DNA of 64,000 nucleotides from Pseudomonadota bacterium (GCA_023458055.1 JAEXAW010000002.1:124001-188000), one strand, 5' to 3'. Numbered from the stretch's first letter, positions 54,365-63,972 are shown. Numbers and translations: made by a program. The notes: generated by a model from the sequence alone, not told the origin.

Positions 54365-56710
54365 TCAATATTGGCTATTAAGCAATAAACTTGCCTCTCG
54401 GGCGCGCCGGTTAACCAGCCCTGGCATTTTGGTCTGACCACTGAAAACCACCGTGTTCATGAAAGCAGCAGCATCCTCAATTTTGCCGGCGTTTACAAGA
54501 TCGATAATCTCATCCAGAGAGCCGCCCGGATTGTAGGCGAATGAAACAAGCGCATCCATCTGGGCCTGCGTTACTGGCACCTTCAACTGACTTTTGACGT
54601 TGGCAACATATGTTGGAAGAACTTGCCCCAGCAATTGTTTTTCCTGATCAGGAGTAAGGTTTACCAGACCCCGGTTATCGCGCACAAATTGCGCTGCCGC
54701 GTTACCGCGCAAACCTGCCGCTTCCGCTACTTGCGCCGCGACATCCGGTGCAATGCCCACAGCAACAAGATCGCGACTTACGGTTTCGGCCGTGCGCGCG
54801 CCCATGTCATAGCCAGGGCCCAATGTTACCCCACTATTTCCTTGCGGCCAATGCAACCGGTTGCTCACCCCCGCTTGCGCTTCGAAGTTATAGATGAGGT
54901 CAACGCCCTTCTGCGATACACCGGCTATGTTTGGTGATTTTAAGGGAGTTATAGTGGGATTGCCGATTGCGGTCCCGCTCAGCGGAATACCTGCTTTGCC
55001 GAAAAATTTTCCTAAATCGGCTTGGCTCATCGCCTTAACGCCAACGCGCGATAACGGGTCAGCGACCAGATAGTCATTGCCCTGTTTCCCGATAACCGCG
55101 ATGATATGTGCGCCGTTCGGAGGGATTCGGGCGTAGTTGCCGCCGGATGCAAAGTTCGTGTCGCCGTAGACTTTGACGTAGTTGAGCGAGACATAACCGT
55201 TCAAAACTACCGCTTTGCCGGACGCAAGATCCTTATCCAATTGTGCCCAACTATTCGCCGCTTGGCCGCCAGCAGTGCGGCGCTCGGCGGTTGCGCCCGC
55301 GGCTAAAGCTGCCGTTTTGAAGTGATCGTGATTTGTATAGCCGGTGTAGGCCTTTGGCAGGCCCATTTTGGCTCTCACATCCTTAATATCGATAGCATTG
55401 TCTCGAAGCGTACGGACCCCCACGGCTGCAAGAGCCATCGCGACGCTCGTCGGACCGCAACTATTTTCTGGATAATAAGCGATCTCGCCCGGACCATATT
55501 TTCCCTTGTTATAGTCGGGATTGTTGAACTGATTCATAAAAAACTTGTTCGCCTCTGCAACCGTTGTGGGCAGCTGACTTTTGCTGTTCTTGGGTGCAGG
55601 ATCGAATAATGCCTTGAAGGTGGTCGGCCCCACAATGCCGTTGGGTTTGAGGCCCACAGATTGCTGGAACTCTTTGAGCGCGGCATCAGTCTTGGCGCCG
55701 AACACGCCATTGCCATTGGCGAATTTAGGATCGAGTTTTCCCGTTTTAACGAGAGCCGATTGGACCGTGTTGACCAGCGCCGGGGGTGCGCTGCCATCCA
55801 TCTTGGTATTTAGGCTGAGGATTGATCCCATCGCTTCGCGAGTTTTGGCATCAAACTGTCCGGTCTTGTCGAGACCGGCTAAAGCTTGGAATTTGGTCAA
55901 TGCGGTCGTGGTCAGCGGGCCAAAATTGCTTGGGCCGGGCTTTGAGGGAAGGTCGCTTGCCTGCATCATCCCCAGCTTGACCAGCGCATCCTGCAAACTC
56001 CGGGCTTCCTCGGTCTTCTTCCCTTGCGGGACACCTGCGGGTGGAAGTCCGATACGGTCAGCGTCATTATATTGCACCGCTGCCTTGGCCTTATCTTTGA
56101 GCGGGCCAGCCGGTAAAGCCTCAATCTTTTTACCGATTTCGACCGCCGCTTTCGGATTACTTTCAAGCAGCCCATTAAACGGCGCGAGCGTCTTTGCATC
56201 CGGCAGCAACCGGTCCAGTGCAGCGGTAAACCGCTCGCCTGATTGTGCGGCCAGCACGTCGGCTGCACCCGCCAGTCGCGCTGCAGACACAGGGAAATCC
56301 TTTTGACCCGGCTTCACCTCACCCAGTTCACGGTTGAGATAGCCGTTCCGGGCAGCAGGCGATGCGTGCGTCGCCATAGCGCCGGCAAAATTGCGCACAT
56401 CGCCGGGTGCAACTTTATCGAGCGATTGGGCAATACGCGAAGCAGCGTCACCATCCAGGCTGGCAGCAGCCTCTTTCGCAAACGCAGCCTTGTCGGACAA
56501 AGAGGCCTTGGCCTCCTTGCCATATAAGCTGTCAAGAGTAGCGTCCAGCTTGCCGTTTGCATCGAGTGCTCTCACCGCATTATTGTCGGCGGCTTCGCTG
56601 CCACGCAGCATTGTGTTGGCGAGCGATTCACCGCTGGACGTTTTTGCGTTCGCATTAAGCGCCGTTTTGACAACATCCACGGTTGTCATGGAAGTTGAAT
56701 CCAAACGCAT
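54365..56710 (-). CDS. Multidomain peptidoglycan-binding / C39-like peptidase / lysozyme protein
   Basis: 781 residues from ATG 56710 (AGAGGG seven bases upstream). No signal peptide is visible. Residues 1-230 form a helical unknown region. Two PG_binding_1 modules follow at 236-300 (SLQDALVKLGMMQ, LTKFQALAGLDKTGQFDAKT) and 311-370 (FGAKTDAALKEFQQSVGLKP, NGIVGPTTFKALF). A C39-like papain-fold peptidase occupies about 383-570 with Cys418 in NSCGPTSVAMAL, His535 in NGAHIIAVIG and Asp551 in YLVADP. A lysozyme resembling pesticin/GH24 occupies about 600-781 with Glu610, Thr629 and Asp635 (GNSGVTLGPGYDMG) and a late VNRRAREASLLL. It is a likely cell-wall-degrading effector or lysin. No immunity gene is recognised next to it. 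Confidence 0.82.
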   Translation of the reverse strand: MRLDSTSMTTVDVVKTALNANAKTSSGESLANTMLRGSEAADNNAVRALDANGKLDATLDSLYGKEAKASLSDKAAFAKEAAASLDGDAASRIAQSLDKVAPGDVRNFAGAMATHASPAARNGYLNRELGEVKPGQKDFPVSAARLAGAADVLAAQSGERFTAALDRLLPDAKTLAPFNGLLESNPKAAVEIGKKIEALPAGPLKDKAKAAVQYNDADRIGLPPAGVPQGKKTEEARSLQDALVKLGMMQASDLPSKPGPSNFGPLTTTALTKFQALAGLDKTGQFDAKTREAMGSILSLNTKMDGSAPPALVNTVQSALVKTGKLDPKFANGNGVFGAKTDAALKEFQQSVGLKPNGIVGPTTFKALFDPAPKNSKSQLPTTVAEANKFFMNQFNNPDYNKGKYGPGEIAYYPENSCGPTSVAMALAAVGVRTLRDNAIDIKDVRAKMGLPKAYTGYTNHDHFKTAALAAGATAERRTAGGQAANSWAQLDKDLASGKAVVLNGYVSLNYVKVYGDTNFASGGNYARIPPNGAHIIAVIGKQGNDYLVADPLSRVGVKAMSQADLGKFFGKAGIPLSGTAIGNPTITPLKSPNIAGVSQKGVDLIYNFEAQAGVSNRLHWPQGNSGVTLGPGYDMGARTAETVSRDLVAVGIAPDVAAQVAEAAGLRGNAAAQFVRDNRGLVNLTPDQEKQLLGQVLPTYVANVKSQLKVPVTQAQMDALVSFAYNPGGSLDEIIDLVNAGKIEDAAAFMNTVVFSGQTKMPGLVNRRAREASLLLNSQY

Positions 56711-56822
56711 CTTTTGACCCTCTCTGCTTTGTGAACTCGGGGTCAAAATGAAATATCGCGTGTCGTTTGCATATAATCGATTCGTTTAGATCACGCGCTT
56801 TTTTCAGTAATAATTATAAGCA

Positions 56823-56850
56823 GATGTGCCGGGATCGCTCCCGGCACATC
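56823..56850 (-). terminator. Hairpin after the RcnB-family gene
   Basis: GATGTGCCGGGA (56823-56834) and TCCCGGCACATC (56839-56850) form a perfect 12-bp stem around TCGC, 27 bp past the gene's stop. The downstream tract on the reverse strand (TGCTTATAATTATT) is AT-rich rather than a pure T-run. Confidence 0.7.
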
Positions 56851-56876
56851 GCTTCAACTTCTTCGCTACACCAAGA

Positions 56877-57635
56877 CTACCAGAAGAAATTATAGATCAC
56901 GTCGACCACGCGACCGCGGCGCAGGTCCACCAGGACGACGTCATCATAATAGCGTACCCAGCGCATGTACGACGGGACCGGCGGGAGGCGGTAATAATAA
57001 GGATCGCGGATCCAGTAGCGCGAACCATAATAGCCCGAATTGATGCTCAACCCGATGCGCAGGCGGCTATAGCCGTAATTACGATAGGGCGAATAATAGG
57101 TGCCGATGCGGTAGCGGTCACGATATTGGTTGCGATAGCTCTGCCAGTCATAACGGCGGTCGCGGCGCCAGTCATTATACCAGCGGTCGGACTGGGTCTG
57201 GGGCCTACGACTGTCATAGCGGTTATCATACCGGCCCCGATCATTATCCCAGCGGCGATCATCGCGATTACGCTCTCGGTTCCAGTCGGGAGTCCGATCA
57301 TTGCGGTTGCGATCCCATTGCGGCGGGGTGCGCTGGTCGCGATTATTATCCCACTGGCGATTGTCGGCCTGAGGGGTGCGGCCCGGAATGGTGCGGCGAT
57401 CTTCGCGGCGTTCCCAACGCCCGTCCGAGCGGCGATCATCGCTGCGTTGGACGCGTTCGGCGCGGCGATTGTCATCGCTGCTGCGTTGCGGTCGTTCGCC
57501 CCGGGCTTCCGAGCGTCGGCCATCATCGCCGCCCCGGCGCCAGTCTTGGGCCGAGGCCGGAGCCGCCGTTACGACAAGTGCTGCCGTCGCCAGCAACGCG
57601 CCCGTAAGGCTTTTCAGATTATATTTTGTGATCAT
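56877..57635 (-). CDS. RcnB-family secreted protein, Arg/Asp/Asn-rich
   Basis: 252 residues with a signal peptide (SLTGALLATAALVVTAAPAS, cleavage ASAQ). Residues 35-170 are low-complexity, extremely rich in Arg, Asp, Asn, Trp and Tyr (NRERNRDDRRWDNDRGRYDN). The C-terminal RcnB domain reads YRLPPVPSYMRWVRYYDDVV and LVDLRRGRVVDVIYNFFW. RcnB helps E. coli nickel/cobalt homeostasis, but the sphingomonad relatives with long RDR/WD-rich regions have no proven metal role. Start at ATG 57635, ten residues inside a longer frame. Confidence 0.85.
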   Translation of the reverse strand: MITKYNLKSLTGALLATAALVVTAAPASAQDWRRGGDDGRRSEARGERPQRSSDDNRRAERVQRSDDRRSDGRWERREDRRTIPGRTPQADNRQWDNNRDQRTPPQWDRNRNDRTPDWNRERNRDDRRWDNDRGRYDNRYDSRRPQTQSDRWYNDWRRDRRYDWQSYRNQYRDRYRIGTYYSPYRNYGYSRLRIGLSINSGYYGSRYWIRDPYYYRLPPVPSYMRWVRYYDDVVLVDLRRGRVVDVIYNFFW

Positions 57636-57787
57636 CGCTTCATCTCCATGAACCGGCCCCGGCATATGGCAAAATCAGGGACTAGGGAGTCATGCCGGGG
57701 CCAGCCTGATACCCCGCTTAATGATTCGTCCCTGTGATATCGCTGAACTGACCTGTCAGCAAATAGACAGGTCCGCTTGAGCCATGG

Positions 57788-59044
57788 TCAGCCGCGTTGT
57801 ATTTGCCCGACCAAATTGGCGACAAAAGCGCAGAGGAACGTACCGAGCGCCGCCCAGGCGATGATCACGCCTATCGCAATTGCTTGGGCCACCAATTGGC
57901 TGGCCATGCTCATGCGTCCGTCATAGCCGGTACCGCCCAGCGCTGGTGCAAGGAAGATCGGGGTGAGCACCATACCGATCATGCCGCCAACTGCACTGGT
58001 CGCGAAAATAGCATTGACGTCTGATCGTCCGATGCGATTCTGCACCGCGCTTGCCGCAAAATAGCATGCGGCAGCACCGATGGCACCGCTCAGCATCGCT
58101 GCGCCAAGTCCGATATAGCCCGCCCCGGCCGTTGCCGTCACCAAACCCGCTAAAGCACCCGCTGCGATACCGGAGGCCGTCACCTCGCCCTTGAACAGCT
58201 TTTCAAGCAATGCCGTGACGAGCACAGCCGCACAGGCCGCAACATGGGTGGTGATGATGGCAAAGGTCGCATCGTCGCTAGCGGCGAGTTCGCTTCCACC
58301 GGTCAGCCCCGACCAGCCTACCCACAACATCGCTGCACCCGCGAGCAGGGGTACGGCACGAAAGCCAGAAAAACCGTCGATGGCCTTGGCGCTATCCGTC
58401 GGCTCTTCTCCCTTCCCCACCATCAGCGCCGTAACCAGCGCCGAAACCCCGGCAGCGATATGCACTACGGCCCCGCCCGCAAAATCGAGCGCGCCCTGCG
58501 CGGCGAGCCAGCCCCCGCCCCACATCCAGTGCGCTATCGGCGCGTAAACGATCAGCGTCCAAAGGCTCGCAAAAACGATCAGCCAGCCAAGGCGCGCGCG
58601 GTCGATCACTGCGCCCGCCGCCAAGGCTGCAGCAAAGCATGCAATGAGCATGTGGTACAAGGCGAACGCGGATTCGGGAACGGTCGTGTTGCCGCGCACC
58701 ATCCCCAGATTGGTTAACATCGCGTTGTAGCTGTCGCCAATATACGGGCTACCGGTTGGCGAGAAGGCCAGGCTATAGCCGATCAATACCCAGATGAGCG
58801 ACACCGTGGCGACAATTGCAAACACGCCCAGCCCAACTGCTGCTGCGCCCCGCGACGTCATCGCACGTCCACCATAATAAAGCGCAAGCCCCGGAAGCAG
58901 CACGAGCAAGACAAGTGCCGAAGCGCCCAACATCCACGCAGTATCGCCGCTGTCGGGGACGATCTGCTGCGCCGAAGCGGCGGCGGGAAATAACAGAATA
59001 CCCGCCCCCAGCATCAGCGAAACTACCCGAACCCCAGCGTTCAT
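57788..59044 (-). CDS. amtB: Ammonium transporter (Amt/Mep/Rh family), second pore His replaced by Ser
   Basis: An 11-helix inner-membrane channel for NH4+/NH3, 418 residues from ATG 59044 with AGGGG upstream and a cleavable signal (LMLGAGILLFPAAASAQ). Family landmarks are LYYGGRAMTSRG, IAHWMWGGGWL, the first pore histidine in GGAVVHIAAG (His195), LWVGWSGLTGGSELA, and AGALAGLVTATAGAGYIG. Where Amt proteins carry the second pore His in an F-x2-HGVGG-like motif, this protein reads IFATSAVGGMIGMVLT, with Ser350 at that place. No glnK gene is adjacent. It could be a variant channel or a sensor-like Amt. Confidence 0.85.
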   Translation of the reverse strand: MNAGVRVVSLMLGAGILLFPAAASAQQIVPDSGDTAWMLGASALVLLVLLPGLALYYGGRAMTSRGAAAVGLGVFAIVATVSLIWVLIGYSLAFSPTGSPYIGDSYNAMLTNLGMVRGNTTVPESAFALYHMLIACFAAALAAGAVIDRARLGWLIVFASLWTLIVYAPIAHWMWGGGWLAAQGALDFAGGAVVHIAAGVSALVTALMVGKGEEPTDSAKAIDGFSGFRAVPLLAGAAMLWVGWSGLTGGSELAASDDATFAIITTHVAACAAVLVTALLEKLFKGEVTASGIAAGALAGLVTATAGAGYIGLGAAMLSGAIGAAACYFAASAVQNRIGRSDVNAIFATSAVGGMIGMVLTPIFLAPALGGTGYDGRMSMASQLVAQAIAIGVIIAWAALGTFLCAFVANLVGQIQRG

Positions 59045-59093
59045 TCTGGCCCCTGCTTGTTGATCAAAGAACGGGTGCGCCGCCGCGTCCCGC

Positions 59094-60092
59094 TTACATC
59101 CAGCCTTCGAGTACCTGATCCGGGGGGCGGTGGCCGTCGGACCAAGCCTTGATATTGGCGGTGACGCGCTCGCCCGAAGCTTCGCGGCCTTCGAATGTGG
59201 CTGATCCCATATGCGGCAACAGCACGACATTATCGAGCCCAAGCAGGCGCGGGTCGATATTCGCCCCGTGGCTATAGACGTCAAGTCCCGCACCGGCCAG
59301 TCGGCCCTTTTCAAGCGCATCGACCAGCGCCTCTTCCTCGATAATCTCCCCGCGCGCGGTATTGATGATATAGGCCGAAGGCTTCATCGACGCGATCCGC
59401 GGGGCACTCACCATCTCGTGCGTTTCGGGGGTATGCGGACAATGGATCGATACGATATCGGCGATGCGCAGCAGCGTATCGGGCGTTGCATGATAGCTTG
59501 CGCCTAGTTCGGCTTCGACCTCGGGGGGAAGGCGGCGGCGATTATGATAATGGACCGAAAGGCCGAACGCTGCAGCCCGGCGCGCGACGGCCCGACCGAT
59601 CCGCCCCATGCCGATAATGCCCAATATCTTGCCGCCGATGCGGTGGCCGAGCATGCCCGACGGCGTCCAGCCTTTCCATTGCCCGGTGCGCACCAGTTTT
59701 TCGCCCTCGGCAAGGCGGCGGGGCACTGCAAGGATCAAGGCCATCGCCATGTCGGCGGTGTCTTCGGTGAAGACGCCCGGCGTGTTCGTAACGATCACGC
59801 CCTTGGCGCGTGCGGCCTTCAAATCGATATGGTCGGTGCCGTTGCCGAAATTGGCGATGAGCTTCAACCGCTCGCCTGCCGCTTCGATTAGCTGCGCATC
59901 AATCTGGTCGGTCAGCGTCGGCACCAGCACGTCGCAATCCCTGACCGCCGCCACTAATTCTTCGCGGGTCATCGCATGATCGTCGGCGGAGAGCACGACT
60001 TCGAACAATTCGGCCATGCGCGCCTCGGCCATCGGCGCGAGTTGGCGGGTGACGATGACGCGGGGACGTTGCGGGCGGGTGGGATCGGACAT
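59094..60092 (-). CDS. NAD(P)-dependent 2-hydroxyacid dehydrogenase (glyoxylate/hydroxypyruvate reductase group)
   Basis: 332 residues from ATG 60092 (AGAGG six bases upstream). The Rossmann signature is GIIGMGRIGRAVARRAAAFG, and the catalytic triad is Arg in INTARGEIIEEEAL, Glu following the GAGLDVY segment, and His in VVLLPHMGSATFEG. The substrate-binding part contains NFGNGTDHIDLKAARAKGVI. It belongs to the D-isomer-specific group acting on glyoxylate or hydroxypyruvate. The exact substrate is not decided by sequence alone. amtB follows 49 bp downstream on the same strand. Confidence 0.88.
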   Translation of the reverse strand: MSDPTRPQRPRVIVTRQLAPMAEARMAELFEVVLSADDHAMTREELVAAVRDCDVLVPTLTDQIDAQLIEAAGERLKLIANFGNGTDHIDLKAARAKGVIVTNTPGVFTEDTADMAMALILAVPRRLAEGEKLVRTGQWKGWTPSGMLGHRIGGKILGIIGMGRIGRAVARRAAAFGLSVHYHNRRRLPPEVEAELGASYHATPDTLLRIADIVSIHCPHTPETHEMVSAPRIASMKPSAYIINTARGEIIEEEALVDALEKGRLAGAGLDVYSHGANIDPRLLGLDNVVLLPHMGSATFEGREASGERVTANIKAWSDGHRPPDQVLEGWM

Positions 60093-60212
60093 GAGCAACC
60101 TCTTAATGCGACGAGAGGCGGAGGTAAACAGGTTGGTGGCAGGATGGGATGTGACACATATTACATCCTGCGCCCCTTGCCGATTTGGGCATATTATGGC
60201 ACTCGCCCCTCC

Positions 60213-60683
60213 ATGATAAAACGCGCGCTGGCCTTGATCATTTTCCTGTTTGCCGCCCTCCCCGCTACCGCCGCCGACGAGGAGGAGCGCAAGACCCCTT
60301 ATTGGGCTTCCATCGCGACCGATGATGCGCGCATGCGCAAAGGCCCTTCGGAAGCGATGCCGGTCTTGTGGGAATATCGCCGCGAGAACCTGCCGATCAA
60401 GGTGATCGAGGTTTATGAAAACTGGCGCAAGATTGAGGACCCCGATGGCGTCCAGGGCTGGATGGCCGCGCGGCTCCTGTCGGCCAAGCGCACCGCGATG
60501 GTGACCGGCAGCATCCGGCCGATGCGCGCGACGCCAGCAGACAACGCGGCGCCACGTTATCGCGCCCAGCCCGGGGTGGTTGGGTTCATCACCGATTGCG
60601 CCGACGGCTGGTGCCTGTTCAATGTCGGTGGCAAGCGCGGCTATATCCGCGAAGCCCATATTTGGGGCGTGGGCGTACCTTAG
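60213..60683 (+). CDS. Exported SH3-domain protein
   Basis: 156 residues with a signal peptide (MIKRALALIIFLFAALPATA). Two bacterial SH3-like units: YWASIATDDARMRKGPSEAM with IKVIEVYENWRKIEDPDGVQ and GWMAARLLS, and the second with PGVVGFITDCADGWCLFNVG and GKRGYIREAHIWGVG. The two Cys in TDCADGWC could form a disulfide. Such SH3_3/SH3_4 proteins bind the cell wall in the periplasm. It is divergent from the hydroxyacid dehydrogenase gene, a neighbour pair often seen in sphingomonads. Confidence 0.85.
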   Translation: MIKRALALIIFLFAALPATAADEEERKTPYWASIATDDARMRKGPSEAMPVLWEYRRENLPIKVIEVYENWRKIEDPDGVQGWMAARLLSAKRTAMVTGSIRPMRATPADNAAPRYRAQPGVVGFITDCADGWCLFNVGGKRGYIREAHIWGVGVP

Positions 60684-60774
60684 ACGGCGTTGTAAATTTT
60701 TCTTCTCGCTCCCCTTGCCAGCGTGGGCCGAACGCTCCACGATGGTTACAAATGAAATAAAGGGAGAGAAGCTG

Positions 60775-62058
60775 ATGCGTCGCAGGGGAACCATCAAGTT
60801 ATTGCTCGCGACCGGCGCACTATTGCTGGCAGCAGGAGCGGCGCAGGGCGAAACCCGTATCATCTATGCCGGCAAGATTTTGACGAGCGCCGATGCCTCG
60901 GTCGAAGGACCGGCGACGATCACCGTCACCGACGACAAGATCGTCAGCATTACGCCGGGACGCATCCCCGCGCCAGCCGGCGCCAGCGTTGCCGACCTTG
61001 GCGATAAGACCGTGCTCCCCGGTCTCATTGATCTGCATGTCCATCTGACCGGTGATCCGGGTGGTTCTTTCTGGAAGCAGGCGGTTGACCCCGAAGAATG
61101 GGGCACCGTCGTTGGCGCGAAAAATGCGCGCATCACTGCCAAGGCCGGTTTCACCACCGTGCGCGAGGCCGGTTCGGGCCAATATAGCGCCTTTTCCCTC
61201 CGTCGCGGCACCGCCGAAGGTATGATCCCGGGTCCGCGCATCATCGCCGCCGGGCCAGCACTGTCGATCATTGGCGGGCATGGCGATGTCACCGGCTTTC
61301 GTGAAGACGTCCATGAGGTGCTCGACGATGGCTATACCTGCACCGGCGCGGAGGAATGCGCGGCCAAGGTGAGGAAAGCGAGCCGTGCGGGCGCGGACGT
61401 TATCAAGATCACCGCAACTGGCGGCGTCTTGTCGCAACAGGGGCGCGGGCTCGAAGCGCATTTCACCAATCCCGAACTCAAATCTATCGCCGATACCGCC
61501 CATTCGCTCGGGCTTAAAGTCATGGCCCATGCGCATGGCGCGCGCGGCATCGAAGCTTCAGCCGCCGCAGGCATTGATTCCATCGAGCATGGCACCTTTG
61601 CCGACGAGCAAGCGCTTAAAGTGATGAAAGCCCACGGCACTTACATGGTCCCGACGCTGATGGCCTTGCAAGGCGTGAGCGAGCGCATCGGTAAGGGCGT
61701 CTATACGCCGGTCGTCGAAGCCAAAATCCGCGAGACGATGGGCAAGGCCGGGAAGGCCGTGGGTCTCGCCAAAAAGCTGGGCGTTCCTATCGCGTTCGGC
61801 ACCGATGCGGGTGTGTTCGAACATGGGCGCAATACGGGCGAATTTGCACTTATGGTCAATGCCGGCATGACACCGCGCGAAACCATCGCCAGCGCCACCA
61901 CCATCGCAGCCAAGGCGCTCGATATGGAAAACCAGATTGGCCGCATCGCCCCGGGCTATTCCGCGGATATCATCGCGGTCGATGGCAATCCGCTCGATGA
62001 TGTGCGCACGCTTGAACAGGTCAAATGGGTGATGGTGCGCGGACGCATTATCGAATGA
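60775..62058 (+). CDS. Exported amidohydrolase (prolidase-like, metal-dependent)
   Basis: 427 residues with a signal peptide (LLLATGALLLAAGAAQG) behind AGGGAGAG. The amidohydrolase metal-site motifs are complete: HVHLT near residue 86, the carboxylated Lys in ADVIKITATGGV, His in KVMAHAHGARG and SIEHGTF, and Asp in IAFGTDAGVF. The C-terminus GYSADIIAVDGNPLDDV returns to the beta-sandwich domain. Related enzymes hydrolyse Xaa-Pro or Xaa-Arg dipeptides or organophosphates. Its place next to a DUF885 lipoprotein suggests peptide use in the periplasm, but this is inference. Confidence 0.88.
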   Translation: MRRRGTIKLLLATGALLLAAGAAQGETRIIYAGKILTSADASVEGPATITVTDDKIVSITPGRIPAPAGASVADLGDKTVLPGLIDLHVHLTGDPGGSFWKQAVDPEEWGTVVGAKNARITAKAGFTTVREAGSGQYSAFSLRRGTAEGMIPGPRIIAAGPALSIIGGHGDVTGFREDVHEVLDDGYTCTGAEECAAKVRKASRAGADVIKITATGGVLSQQGRGLEAHFTNPELKSIADTAHSLGLKVMAHAHGARGIEASAAAGIDSIEHGTFADEQALKVMKAHGTYMVPTLMALQGVSERIGKGVYTPVVEAKIRETMGKAGKAVGLAKKLGVPIAFGTDAGVFEHGRNTGEFALMVNAGMTPRETIASATTIAAKALDMENQIGRIAPGYSADIIAVDGNPLDDVRTLEQVKWVMVRGRIIE

Positions 62059-62126
62059 AACCGGCTTGCGCCGGATCATCATAAGTGTATTGTTTAAATA
62101 GAACAGTTAGTGGAGACCGAGTCCCG

Positions 62127-63968
62127 ATGAACGCCAAACTTGCCCTTACCTCACTCATGACGCTCGCCCTTGCCGGATGCGCAACTGCGCCAGTCGCGGA
62201 ACCTGTCGCGCCGCCGCCACCGCCGCCCCCCGCCGAATCCCCCGCTCCGGTTGATCAAGCGGCCACCCTCAAAAAGCTGTTCGCCGAGTCTGACGAAGCC
62301 GAGCTCAAACTCAATCCGGTGAACGCCATCTATCGCGGCGATATGCGCTATGCCGACCGGCTCGGCGATTATTTTAGCGATGCCTATAATATCGAGAGCA
62401 AAAAATTGGTCGAATGGAACCTCGCCGAACTGGCCAAGATCGACCGCGCAGCGCTCAATGAAACCGACCAACTTGCTTATGATGTCTTCAAATTTACCAA
62501 TGAAGATCGCCTGGTTGATTTCCGGCCCGAATATATGGCGCTCACCGATGTGCGCCCGATGAACCATTTCTTCGGCTTTCACACCCTGTATCCGACCTTC
62601 TCGTCGGGACAGGGCGCCGCGCCCTATAAGACGGTCACGGATTATGAAAATAGCCTCAAGCGCAACAAGGAATTTGTGGCGATGATGGACCGCGCGATTG
62701 CGCGTTTCAAACAGGGGCAAGCCTCGGGCGTTGTCGAAACCAAGATGACGGTCAACAATATGATCGCGCAGCTCAATGCGCAGCTCAAGCAAAAGACGAT
62801 GGAATCGCCCTATTCGGGGCCGATCCGGAACTTTCCGAAGGATATGAGCGATGCCGACAAGGCGCGTTTCACAACCGCTTATACGGCGTCGATTGAGCAG
62901 GACATTTATCCTGCCCTCACCCGCCTGCGCGATTATCTCAAAAATGATTATCTGAAATCGGCGCGTGATGGCGCTGGCCTCAAATATATGAAGGGCGGAG
63001 ATATGCTTTATCAACGCCTGGTCGACAGCACGCTGACCATCCACATGACCCCGGGCGAGGTGCATAATCTGGGCCTCAGTGAAGTCGCACGCATCCGCAC
63101 CGGCATGGAAGACGTCAAGAGGGAGGTCGGCTTCAAAGGCACGTTGGCGCAGTTTTTCAATCATCTGCGGACCGATCCCAAGCTCAAGATGAAGAGCCGC
63201 GAGGCGCTGACCCAAGGCTATTATGACATAGGCAAAAAGGTCGATGCGAAGATTGGCGACTATTTCTCGACCATCCCCAAGGCCGGGCTCGACATCAAGC
63301 CGTACGAACCGTTCCGCGAAAAATTCGAAGCGGGCGGCAGCTATGAACCCGGCACACCCGACGCCAGCCGTAACGGCACCTTCTATTTCAACGCTTATGA
63401 TCTGCCTTCGCGCACGACGCCCGGCATGACGACGCTCTACCTCCACGAAGGCGCGCCGGGACACCATTTCCAGATTAGCCTGGCACAAGAAAATGCCGCG
63501 CTGCCGCCCTTCATGCGCTTTGGCGGCAACACCGCCTATGTAGAGGGCTGGGCGCTCTATTCGGAAACGCTGGGTTACCCGATGGGCTTCTATAAGGACC
63601 CCTATCAGCGTTTCGGCACATTGTCGGACGAGATGCTGCGCGCCATGCGCTTGGTGGTCGATAGCGGTATCCACGCCAAGGGCTGGACCCGCGAACAGGC
63701 CATCAAATATATGATGGACAATAGCGATATGGGCAAAACCGACGCCACCGCCGAGGTTGAACGCTATATCGCGATCCCAAGCCAGGCCCTCGCCTATAAG
63801 GTCGGCGCACTCACCATCCAGCGCCTCCGGAAAAAAGCAGAGACCGAGCTTGGCCCCAAGTTCGATATCAAGCAATTCCACGAACAAGTGCTGATGACCG
63901 GATCACTCCCGCTCAAGATATTGGAAGAAAAAATCGACCGCTGGATTGCGGCGAAGAAAGCAGGTTAA
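62127..63968 (+). CDS. DUF885 lipoprotein, probable metallopeptidase
   Basis: 613 residues from ATG 62127. A lipoprotein signal (TSLMTLALAGCATAP, lipobox LAGC) precedes a Pro-rich linker (PVAPPPPPPPAESPAP). The rest is the helical DUF885 fold with the metal motif LHEGAPGHHFQISLAQE near residue 450 and the conserved VEGWALYSETLGYPMGFY, then LMRLVVDSG-like and GWTREQAIKYM. The HE-x4-HH arrangement resembles zinc peptidases (gluzincins), and family members are annotated as peptidases. It lies 68 bp behind the amidohydrolase in the same direction and a further gene follows. Confidence 0.88.
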   Translation: MNAKLALTSLMTLALAGCATAPVAEPVAPPPPPPPAESPAPVDQAATLKKLFAESDEAELKLNPVNAIYRGDMRYADRLGDYFSDAYNIESKKLVEWNLAELAKIDRAALNETDQLAYDVFKFTNEDRLVDFRPEYMALTDVRPMNHFFGFHTLYPTFSSGQGAAPYKTVTDYENSLKRNKEFVAMMDRAIARFKQGQASGVVETKMTVNNMIAQLNAQLKQKTMESPYSGPIRNFPKDMSDADKARFTTAYTASIEQDIYPALTRLRDYLKNDYLKSARDGAGLKYMKGGDMLYQRLVDSTLTIHMTPGEVHNLGLSEVARIRTGMEDVKREVGFKGTLAQFFNHLRTDPKLKMKSREALTQGYYDIGKKVDAKIGDYFSTIPKAGLDIKPYEPFREKFEAGGSYEPGTPDASRNGTFYFNAYDLPSRTTPGMTTLYLHEGAPGHHFQISLAQENAALPPFMRFGGNTAYVEGWALYSETLGYPMGFYKDPYQRFGTLSDEMLRAMRLVVDSGIHAKGWTREQAIKYMMDNSDMGKTDATAEVERYIAIPSQALAYKVGALTIQRLRKKAETELGPKFDIKQFHEQVLMTGSLPLKILEEKIDRWIAAKKAG

Positions 63969-63972
63969 GGCG

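Noticed and set aside
62151..63887. A 578-residue reverse-strand frame opposite the DUF885 gene
   Set aside because: The forward gene has a lipobox and a metal motif; the reverse frame shows no family features.
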